Assembly: GCF_000376785.1 (NCBI RefSeq) | Contig: NZ_AQXX01000098.1 | Location: forward strand, 1 to 53,053 | Length of the DNA: 53,053 nt | Origin: Hahella ganghwensis DSM 17046 | GTDB lineage: Bacteria > Pseudomonadota > Gammaproteobacteria > Pseudomonadales > Oleiphilaceae | Reading direction: 5' to 3' | Shown here: piece after piece, positions 36,625 through 45,700 of the stretch | Layout: the number at the start of each line of letters is the position of its first letter | Numbering within the stretch: the first letter of the stretch is position 1 | Position numbers and translations under genes: made by a program | Notes under the pieces: model-generated | Told to the model about the DNA's origin: nothing | The model's input: the letters and a program-made list of their open reading frames with translations, nothing else | The model's database searches: none

Positions 36625-39210
36625 ATGCACATCCAAAACAACTCTACCAAACAATATGCTGTAGCCGGGTTAAGCAAAATGAATATTCTGAAGTTTCTAA
36701 GCAAAAGCTACCTGATGCGTCTGATCCTGATCCTAATTGCGGCTTCAGGACTGGCTGCTTGTGGCGGTGGTGGCGGTGCCGATACTGTTTCGCTGCCCAA
36801 CACAGGAACAGTCACTGCCAGCAACTACAACGGTCCACCGCCATCCACTGATGACGTTCAGCTCTTTAAGCTGAATGTCTGGGACAATCTGGTAGACCAG
36901 AATCGTTGTGGCGCCTGTCACGGCACCAGCGGCCAGTCCCCGAACTTTGTCCGTGGCGACAACATCAACCTTGCATACACAGAAGCCAACAAGATCGTCA
37001 ACCTTGCAGAACCTTCAGAATCCAGAATGGTGACCAAGGTCGCCGGGGGCCATAACTGCTGGCTTCCTTCGGACCAGGGATGCGCTGACACTATTACTCA
37101 ATATATTGTTCGTTGGGCAGGTGATTCAGTGGGCTCTGTCAAAGGTATTGAGCTGACAGAACCGACAAGTCTGTCTGACCCAGACGACTATCTGTCATTG
37201 GATACCAGCCCCAGTAACTATCAGGCGTTGTATGATCTGTTCACAGACCCTGCCAGAGGAAACTGCGTTCGGTGCCACTCACGTGCAGCGTCAGAGCTTT
37301 CACAGTCACCCTACTTCGCAGAGACCTCTCTTGGCGCTTCAAATCTGGAGGAATCCTATAAGGCCGCTTTCTCTAAAATTGATCCCAATGACACAGTTTT
37401 AGGGCCTGATGACGAACCTCAATCACGCTTTTATATCAGGCTTGCGAAAGAGTCACATAACTGCTGGACAGACTGTCAGACAGACGCAGATACCATCTTG
37501 GCATTGATCCAGGCGATGAGTACGACAACCTCAGAACTGGACCCGGACGCGATTGCCAGTAAACTTTCACCAACTTTACCGAATGGTTCCCCCGCCAACA
37601 CAGGTGGACGTTATGAATCAAACATTATTGCCAAGTGGGAGTTCAAAACTGGCGAAGGCACCGTCGCCTATGATACCAGTGGCCTGGAACCCGCGATCAA
37701 TCTCAATCTGCTTGGTGATGTCGAGTGGGTTGGTGGCTGGGGGATTCGACTGGCGGGTGGTAAGGCCCAGGGCAGCACCTCTTCCAGCACAAAACTGTTC
37801 GACCTCATCAAGTCCTCAGGTGAATACTCCATCGAAACCTGGGTTGCTCCGGCAAATGTTACCCAGGAAGGACCGGCAGTCATCATCGACTATGGTGGCA
37901 GCGACACCCGACGCAACTTTACGCTGGGTCAAACCATGTATAACTACGACTTCCTCCAGCGTAGCAGCACTACGGACCTCAATGGTGAGCCAGCCTTGTC
38001 CACACCAGATGGCGAAGAAATCTTGCAGGCAACCCAGCAACATGTTGTCGCAACTTTCAGCCCGTCAGCTGGAAGACAACTCTTTGTTAACGGAAAACTC
38101 ATCGAGGAACCGGACAGCGTCAGCCCAGGCAACCTGAATGACTGGGATGATACCTATGCGTTCGTACTGGGAAGCGAACCTTCCGGTAATGATGCTTTCG
38201 AGGGCACCATTCGCATGGTCGCTATACACAACAGAGCACTGACGGAAGAGCAGATCAAAAATAACTACGATGTGGGCGTCGGGCAGAAGTTCTACCTGAT
38301 GTTCAGCGTCAGCCACCTCCTGGAGAATATGCCCAAGAGCTATATTGTTTTCGAGGTAAGCCAGTTCGACAGCTACTCTTACCTGTTTAATGCCCCGTTT
38401 TTTATCAGCCTTGATCCCGACGCTGTTCCTGACCACATTCCTCTGGGCGGCATCCGACTCGGACTGAACGGCCAGGAACTGGAAGTCGGTCAAGCCTTCA
38501 CCAATTTGTCAGTCAACGAACTGGATGCGGCTTATTACACCAGCGAGGCAGGCCAACAGCTGTCGGATGTTGGCACCATCATCCCTCTGGACGGTGGCCC
38601 CGAAGTGGATCAGTTCTTCCTTATTTTCGAATCCATTGGCGATCACACTGACGGCGCGGTCAGCGAACCAGGTGACCCTGTTGACCATTTAGTGATTCAA
38701 CCTTCGTCTGACCAACCACGCATCGCCGTGCGGAACTTTGATGAGATTGTGGCGTCCATGGCCAAGCTGACAGGGGTGAATGCGAGTGATGTACCCTATG
38801 AGGATATTGAGCTGTCACTCCCCTCCTCGGAAGACCCGCTATCGTTTGTGCCTTCCAATAACGTTGCCATCACCCAGCTGGCAATCGAGTATTGCAATAC
38901 GCTGATAACAGATGCGGGTTACACCACTCGTAGGAACAGCCTGTTTGATTCCTCATTGTTTAGCAGTGGAGCCGATTTCTCCGGTGCTGATAAAACGGAT
39001 TTACTGACAGATCTATATGAAGCATTTATTGGTAACGGACTCGATACCCAGCCAGCAAGTAGTGATTTTGATGACGAGGTCAGCCTTCTGATCGATGAAC
39101 TGGCAACCGACATGTGCGGTGGAGCCAATTGCAATGCGTCAGAAACTCAGAAAGTTGTGACCGGCGCCTGCGCATCGGTGCTGGCCAGCTCAACGATGTT
39201 GCTGCAGTAA
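36625..39210 (+). CDS. Di-haem lipoprotein with LamG/concanavalin-like domain
   Basis: 861 residues as drawn; the lipoprotein signal (L-A-A-C-G-G-G-G-G) makes ATG 36679 or 36715 possible starts. Two haem modules follow: C-G-A-C-H (36907-36921) with G-G-H-N-C-W, and C-V-R-C-H (37264-37278) with S-H-N-C-W, an internal duplication. Residues 330-540 form a LamG-type beta sandwich (W-E-F-K-T-G-E-G-T-V-A-Y-D-T-S-G, Y-S-I-E-T-W-V-A-P). The rest is beta-rich with no known motif. LamG domains bind carbohydrate or protein surfaces. It may be a surface redox or adhesion protein. Confidence 0.85.
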   Translation: MHIQNNSTKQYAVAGLSKMNILKFLSKSYLMRLILILIAASGLAACGGGGGADTVSLPNTGTVTASNYNGPPPSTDDVQLFKLNVWDNLVDQNRCGACHGTSGQSPNFVRGDNINLAYTEANKIVNLAEPSESRMVTKVAGGHNCWLPSDQGCADTITQYIVRWAGDSVGSVKGIELTEPTSLSDPDDYLSLDTSPSNYQALYDLFTDPARGNCVRCHSRAASELSQSPYFAETSLGASNLEESYKAAFSKIDPNDTVLGPDDEPQSRFYIRLAKESHNCWTDCQTDADTILALIQAMSTTTSELDPDAIASKLSPTLPNGSPANTGGRYESNIIAKWEFKTGEGTVAYDTSGLEPAINLNLLGDVEWVGGWGIRLAGGKAQGSTSSSTKLFDLIKSSGEYSIETWVAPANVTQEGPAVIIDYGGSDTRRNFTLGQTMYNYDFLQRSSTTDLNGEPALSTPDGEEILQATQQHVVATFSPSAGRQLFVNGKLIEEPDSVSPGNLNDWDDTYAFVLGSEPSGNDAFEGTIRMVAIHNRALTEEQIKNNYDVGVGQKFYLMFSVSHLLENMPKSYIVFEVSQFDSYSYLFNAPFFISLDPDAVPDHIPLGGIRLGLNGQELEVGQAFTNLSVNELDAAYYTSEAGQQLSDVGTIIPLDGGPEVDQFFLIFESIGDHTDGAVSEPGDPVDHLVIQPSSDQPRIAVRNFDEIVASMAKLTGVNASDVPYEDIELSLPSSEDPLSFVPSNNVAITQLAIEYCNTLITDAGYTTRRNSLFDSSLFSSGADFSGADKTDLLTDLYEAFIGNGLDTQPASSDFDDEVSLLIDELATDMCGGANCNASETQKVVTGACASVLASSTMLLQ

Positions 39211-39296
39211 CCCTATAACGACCTTGATTAACGGCACTTATTAGGAAAGCAACTCATGAAATTCGACAAGTTCTTTTATTCAGAGGAAGACTGATT

Positions 39297-40880
39297 ATGA
39301 AACGTACCAAGAACTCAAAGCTTCCTTATGAACCAATGAGACATCCGGATCATCGTCGTCCGGTTACCCGGCGTGAACTAATATCTCAAGGGTTTCTGGG
39401 GGGGACAGCTGCAGCCGTCGGAATTTCTCCCCTGGCCTCACTGTTTTTTTCAAGAAACGCAAGTGCTGACCCGATAGATCTGGATATCGACCACCTTATA
39501 AGCACCTGCAAGCTAGACGGCGAATCCACCAGAATACCATTCATATGTTTTGATCTGGCGGGTGGAGCCAACATTGCTGGATCTAACGTCTTAATGGGTG
39601 GTCAGGGTGGTCAGGAAGACGTGTTGTCAACCGCAGGCTACAACAAGCTTGGACTTCCTGGAGACAGAACCCCCTCTCCTGGTGGCGACGATCCCTCAAC
39701 AAACTTTATCAATACTGAGTTTGGTCTACGCTTCCATAATGAAAGCGCCATGCTGCGAGGCATGAAGGGCAGCGTTTCGGGAACGATGACTGCAGGTACA
39801 GTGAATGGCATGATCATCGCCGCCCGATCAGAAAATGATACTGCCAATAACCCTCACAACCCACTCTATGGTATCGCCAAAGCTGGTGCTCAGGGCAGAT
39901 TATTAACCCTGATAGGAACCCAGACCAGTGATTCAGGTGGCAACTCTATGTCCCCCGGCTACCTGATCGATCCAACACTTCGGCCAACCAAAATATCGCG
40001 TCGCAGTGATGCCACGGGCCTTGTCGACACTGGCAAGCTTGCAGAGCTCCTTGACCAGGACAACAACTCTCCAGAGAACGCAGCACGCGTCATGAGGACC
40101 ATGTATCGGCTGGCAGAACTTCAAATCGGACTCAGTGCGCACGATGGCGAGTCAATCGATGTTAAGAACCAGATTCGTTGCGGTTATGCCAAAAGCGCCA
40201 ACAATGTCAATGAGTTTGGCCAATTATCTGCTCTCGATCCACGTGCGGATCTGAGAATTACTACTTCCGTAGGCGGAAGCAAACCAATATTTACGGAAAG
40301 CGAACTCGACTCAAATTCTGAGTTTGAACGGACAGCAACCGTGATGAAACTGGTCATTGATGGACTGGCTGGCGCAGGATCAGTCACTCTTGGTGGATTC
40401 GATTATCACACCGGCGAACGCACTCGTGGAGAGTCCCGGGATGAGTCTGCAGGCCGATGCATAGGGGCTTGCCTTGAGTACGCAAAACGCGCTGGCAAAC
40501 CCGTAATGATCTACGTCTTCTCAGACGGATCTGTATCAAGCAACGGAAGGATCGACATGCAGCCCGATGCACAAGGTAAACCAGAATGGACAAGCGACAA
40601 TCAATCAACAGCCTCATCCTTTATATTGGTCTATAACCCAAGCGGCGTTACGTCAATCAGAAATCAGCTGGGCTATATGTCATCCGACGGAAGCGTCGTC
40701 ACCAGCTCCAGCCCAGCAGCCAATAGTGTGAACCAATTGGTCAACACCGTCATACTCAATTACATGGCGCTGAATGGGGAAATCAATCAGTTTTCAAACC
40801 TCTATTCAACCTTGGGAGTGGACCATGGATTGGGTAGCAGCATGTCAGCTCTTGAGAGCTTGGTAGGGATGAGCATCTAA
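39297..40880 (+). CDS. Tat-exported DUF1501-like protein
   Basis: 527 residues. The N-terminus has a twin-arginine signal: V-T-R-R-E-L-I-S-Q-G, then G-G-T-A-A-A-V-G and cleavage after N-A-S-A. The mature part has C-F-D-L-A-G-G-A-N-I-A-G-S-N, G-F-D-Y-H-T-G and V-F-S-D-G-S-V-S. This resembles DUF1501, a sulfatase-like fold that binds metal and is paired with DUF1549/1553 haem proteins in planctomycetes. Tat export suggests a folded protein with cofactor. AGAGGA precedes the ATG. It follows the di-haem LamG gene by 86 bp. Confidence 0.8.
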   Translation: MKRTKNSKLPYEPMRHPDHRRPVTRRELISQGFLGGTAAAVGISPLASLFFSRNASADPIDLDIDHLISTCKLDGESTRIPFICFDLAGGANIAGSNVLMGGQGGQEDVLSTAGYNKLGLPGDRTPSPGGDDPSTNFINTEFGLRFHNESAMLRGMKGSVSGTMTAGTVNGMIIAARSENDTANNPHNPLYGIAKAGAQGRLLTLIGTQTSDSGGNSMSPGYLIDPTLRPTKISRRSDATGLVDTGKLAELLDQDNNSPENAARVMRTMYRLAELQIGLSAHDGESIDVKNQIRCGYAKSANNVNEFGQLSALDPRADLRITTSVGGSKPIFTESELDSNSEFERTATVMKLVIDGLAGAGSVTLGGFDYHTGERTRGESRDESAGRCIGACLEYAKRAGKPVMIYVFSDGSVSSNGRIDMQPDAQGKPEWTSDNQSTASSFILVYNPSGVTSIRNQLGYMSSDGSVVTSSSPAANSVNQLVNTVILNYMALNGEINQFSNLYSTLGVDHGLGSSMSALESLVGMSI

Positions 40881-41035
40881 CTAGCTTGACTTGATGTTTT
40901 CTGTGCCAGGGACGGCACCAACTCTCACAAAATAGACCTTTTGCCCTACTCCCATTTCCCGCCTTTTAGTGTTACATTACGCGCGCTTAATGTAATCGTT
41001 TGTAACCATTGATTCACGCAACCCCCTGAAATCCA

Positions 41036-42688
41036 ATGGAGATTCAATCAACCTGCTCAAGGAAGATTTCTTTGATTACCAGTCTCAATCCAAAGAAAAA
41101 AGTTCGCGTTTTACCTGTCACTGTAGCCATTAGCTCAGTACTGATGACCGGCCTCGCCCACTCTGCTTCCCCTACTGCCGTTGATGACAGCAGAACGGTT
41201 CCGGCGAATTCCAGTATCACCATGAATGTACTCGGTAACGACTTTGACACCGATGGTGATCTGCTGAATGTCACAAGTGTGATACAGCCTCAGCACGGTA
41301 CAGCGACAGTCAATTCTGACAACAGCATTACTTATGTACCAGACGCTGACTACCAAGGACCAGACAGCTTCACCTACTTTATTGAGGACGTGTCACCCCA
41401 GTCGTCCGTGGCTTCAGCGATTGTGTCGATCAGTGTTACTTCGCCAACCACTTATATAGATAAAAAGTCCAATACGGCCAATGTCGCCACAACATTAACC
41501 GGAGCCTGTACTGACCTTCAGGATAAACCATCTGATGAACTATCCGGTGCCCAGCAGGACTTACTGGATCGATGCCTGGAGCTATCTGAACTCGAAATCA
41601 GCAATCCCGAACAACTCGAAGAAGTCGTCCGTCAGATCGCGCCGGAAGAGACGACAGCGAAAATGAGAACGGCCACCAACTCCAGCCGTACTCAAACCCA
41701 AGCAGTCCAACAACGTATCGGATTACTGCAAAATAATGCCGGCTCTGTATCCTTCAATGGACAGTCGCTCAGTGGCAGTCTTGCCGCTACATCTTCGTTT
41801 AAAGGCGGAAGTGCCGGCGACACTCCAAGCACCTGGTCACGACTTGGTCTGTTTGCCTCAGTACAACAGGAAGGCGCAGAGCACGATCAGACTACACTGG
41901 AATCCGGCTACGAATATACCGGTAACAATCTGACCATCGGTGCCGACTACCTTATACGCAATAATCTGGTCCTTGGTGGAGCCTTTGGCTGGACCCAAAG
42001 TGACACAGATCTTTCCTCCGGCAATGGTAACTTTACCTCGGATGTGTACACCTTTATCGCCTACGGTACCTATTTTACTGACAGCTTCAGTATCGACCTG
42101 CAGGCCGGATACGGCAGCATGGATTTTGAGTCCGTACGCCGCATTCATTTTACGACCACCGATGAAACCGATGTATCTGCTACTGGCTTCACTTCCGGTG
42201 AGCAATTCCTGTTTAACGGACAGATTGACTGGGCCTGGAATAGAGAGGCATTGTCCATACTACCCTTTGCCCGATTTGACTATGTTAACAGCCAGATCGA
42301 CGGTTACGGTGAAAATGGTGCCGGAGGATTGAACATGACGATCAGTGAACAAACGATCGATCAGTTAACAGTCTCCGCGGGCTTTCAGACGACCTACGCG
42401 ATCAGCAATTCTTGGGGGGTGCTCATTCCTACAGCCAACGTTCGCCTGCTCAGCGAAGTCGAATCCAACCGGGATGAAGTATTCGGCCAGTTTGCTTCTG
42501 ACCCGGATCCGGAGAATCGCTTCGTATTGTCTGCGGATGATGCGGATACGCTGTACTACCAAATTGGTGTGGGAACCTCTGCCGTGTTGAAGGGCGGAAT
42601 ATCGCTTTTCATTGAATATCAGCAACTCCTGGGTCAGGACAACTTGTCCACCTACCAGATTCAGTCGGGAGTTCGTTGCGAACTTTAA
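41036..42688 (+). CDS. Cadherin-like domain plus autotransporter-type beta-barrel protein
   Basis: 550 residues. A signal peptide ends near A-H-S-A. An Ig/cadherin-like repeat fills about 45-140 (A-V-D-D-S-R-T-V, N-V-L-G-N-D-F-D-T-D-G-D, Y-V-P-D-A-D-Y-Q-G-P-D-S-F-T-Y), then comes a helical linker. The last 290 residues are an autotransporter-type barrel (S-T-W-S-R-L-G-L-F-A-S-V, L-V-L-G-G-A-F-G-W-T-Q-S-D). It ends V-R-C-E-L rather than in Phe or Trp, which is odd for a barrel. TTG 41072 has AAGGAAG 6-7 bases upstream and may be the true start. It lies 155 bp after the Tat protein gene. Confidence 0.84.
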   Translation: MEIQSTCSRKISLITSLNPKKKVRVLPVTVAISSVLMTGLAHSASPTAVDDSRTVPANSSITMNVLGNDFDTDGDLLNVTSVIQPQHGTATVNSDNSITYVPDADYQGPDSFTYFIEDVSPQSSVASAIVSISVTSPTTYIDKKSNTANVATTLTGACTDLQDKPSDELSGAQQDLLDRCLELSELEISNPEQLEEVVRQIAPEETTAKMRTATNSSRTQTQAVQQRIGLLQNNAGSVSFNGQSLSGSLAATSSFKGGSAGDTPSTWSRLGLFASVQQEGAEHDQTTLESGYEYTGNNLTIGADYLIRNNLVLGGAFGWTQSDTDLSSGNGNFTSDVYTFIAYGTYFTDSFSIDLQAGYGSMDFESVRRIHFTTTDETDVSATGFTSGEQFLFNGQIDWAWNREALSILPFARFDYVNSQIDGYGENGAGGLNMTISEQTIDQLTVSAGFQTTYAISNSWGVLIPTANVRLLSEVESNRDEVFGQFASDPDPENRFVLSADDADTLYYQIGVGTSAVLKGGISLFIEYQQLLGQDNLSTYQIQSGVRCEL

Positions 42689-42723
42689 AATGGCTATTTG
42701 AACGTTATTATCAGGGACAGACC

Positions 42724-45700
42724 GTGTTAAGCAATCTCAAAACACTCATCATACTCATACTGTTGACGACCGTTCTCGCAGGTTGTGGTGGTGGCTCTTC
42801 GAGCACCGATCTCAACGAATCATCAGGGACAGATTCTTCTGCCGGTGGCGGTGGCTCTCCTACAACGGATGACGGCGTCAAACACTCCAACGATAACGGC
42901 TCGCCAACCCAGAATACTGCCAGGCCGGATGTCTTTGCCGGTATCGATCAGTATGCAGATGCCAATGTCGCTTTAACACTTTCTGGCAGCGCTCAGGGGA
43001 AAAACGGGGCAGACATTGTTCATACCCAGTGGACCCAACGCTACGGCCCTGCAATCGACATCCCCACGCCACAACAACTATCCAATATTATTGTGACTCC
43101 GGATGTTTCTGAACTACAGAGATACACATTCGAACTGGTCGCCACTGATTCAGACGGCAATATCAATTCCGATACCGTCAATATTTTTATTCGGCCTCTC
43201 TATAGCGCCGTCAGAATCACGAGTAACAGTGTTAACGAAAATGCAGGTTATGCGGAACTGCGGGTGATTCTGTCCTCCCCCCAGCAATCCCCTCTGACAC
43301 TTGAATATAGAACCCAAGAAGGCTCTGCACGCTCAGGGGATGATTTCATCCATAGTTCAGGTTCAATTACGTTCGAACCAGGAACGACAGAAAAAACAAT
43401 TCGCGTCGACATCGTTGATGACTACAACAACGAATACGATGAGATGTTCTACGTGAAACTGTCAAACGTTAAAAATGGGTCTATTGCCCAAGGCACAGGG
43501 ACCATCATTATCCGACGCGGTGAAGACCAGACACCAGACAGAAAAGCTCAATCCATCAGGTTTTCTTCTCTAGGCCCCATTGATATTGAAATCGGAGATA
43601 CCTTCACCAACGAGGCAATGGACGCCAGTGAGACCCAACATGGTACCGGCGCCATCAGTTATCTTTCCAGCAAGCCCGCCACAGCTGCCGTGGACCCCAA
43701 TACAGGACAGGTACAGGCATTCGCTGCCGGTGAGGTTGTTATCACTGCGACCAAGCAGGCTGATGCCAACTTTCATTCAGCGAGAACCAACTATACCCTG
43801 AAAATTCATAAACACTCACAGTCCCTTGAATTTAAACATACAGGGCCAGTAGATATCGAGATTAACACCTCTCTCAGTAATCCTGTTGTTATCGATCCGA
43901 ACCAGTCTCCGGGCACTGGCGCGGTTTCCTATTCATCCAGTGACGAAAGTGTTGCTGTGGTCGACCCAGTGACAGGGGAAGTGACTGGCATCAGCGTCGG
44001 ATCTGCGGTGATTACCGCAACAAAAGAGGCAGATCCGGATTATTCGGAAGCGACAGCCACCTATTCGTTAACCGTGTCACTGCCATCGACCGGTCGACTG
44101 CCACAAACGATTTCCTTTGGCTTGGATAACTCCGTAGAGGGTTACGTCAATGATACGATGACGTACGCTATCACCAACACAGGCTCCGGTATCGGATCTA
44201 TCACTTACGCTTCCAGCCAGCCTGGTATTGCCACCGTAGACGCCTCTTCCGGAGAGGTCACACTTATCGGGCCTGGCACAACCACCATTACAGCGACCAA
44301 AGCCGGCGACACCACCTATTTGCCTGCCAACGATACCTATAGCCTGACGGTTCTTCGACTGCCTCAGGATATTGAGTTTACCAACCCTGGTCCGTTACGA
44401 GGGCATGTCGGCAGCCAGATCAGCAATACCATCATTGCCGGCAGTCCGGGAACCGGCCTGATTACCTATTCGTCCAACAACCCCAGTGTCGCCATTGTCG
44501 ATGCATCCAAGGGAACCGTCACTCTGGTCCAGAATGGCAGCACCACTATCACCGCCACAAAAGCGGCGGACAATGTGTATGACCAGGCCACAGCCAGCTA
44601 TCAGGTGACCGCCTTCAAGCAAACGCAATCCCTGGTTTTCAACGATGCCGGCCCTCTCTCAATTGCGGCGGGAACCACTACGACCAATACTGCTAACGGC
44701 GAAGGCAGTGGCCAGATTACCTACTCAAGTAACAACACCTCTGTGGCTGAAGTAGATCCAAGCTCAGGAAAGGTCACAGGTATCGCACACGGCTCAGCTA
44801 TCATCACCGCCAATATCCAGGCAGACTCCCAGTACGAATCTGCTACGGCCAGTTATACGATTAACGTCGACCGTCAACAAAACACGCTGAGTTTTGCTGA
44901 CCCGGGCCCGGTCACTGGGAAGATCCATGAAACGGTCACCAATATCGCCAGTGGTCCCGGAACCGGCACCATTACATACTCATCAGCCAATACTTCCATC
45001 GCCACTGTTGATAGCAATACCGGAAAAGTGGAAATGGTTGGAGCCGGCACCACAATTATTACAGCCAACCAAGCCGCTGACAGTGTATACAGCGCCGCTT
45101 CCACTAATTACAGCCTGAGGGTCAGCAAACTTGATCAAACGCTTACTTTTACAAACCCAACAGGCATATCAGGAATTGCGGGAGAACAACACAGTAACCC
45201 GGCATCAGGCCAGGGTACAGGCACCATCGTTTACTCCAGTGCCGATACCGGTGTAGCCCAAGTAGACAGCAATGGCCGGGTAATGCTGGTTGAGCCTGGA
45301 AATACCATCATTACCGCGACGATTGCCGCAGACTCAACCTACAACTCAGCGACATCTGATTACAAGGTGAGCGTTTCGCACGACATCACACCCGACCCAT
45401 TTACCCTGGGCTCCGTCACAGACGCTGCGGTTGGCTCCGACGCCTATTCCAACACCGTTACCATTTCCGGTCTTTCCGGTCCTGCAGATATCAGTATTAC
45501 CGGGGGTAGCTACTATATTGGCGCAGGGAGTCCTACGAGCAGTCCGGGTGTTGTCAGCAATGGTGACACTGTAACCGTCGTTATTCCAGTGACCTCTTTG
45601 GGACAAACCCTGACCGCGACCCTCACCGTAGGGACCTATAGCGACACTTTTACAGTGACAGCAGAAGCTTATGACAGAGAGCCTGACCTCTTCTCGATGA

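Noticed and set aside
43549-45380. A CRISPR-like or satellite repeat
   Set aside because: The 260-bp periodicity is due to protein domains; the DNA units are not identical and have no spacers.
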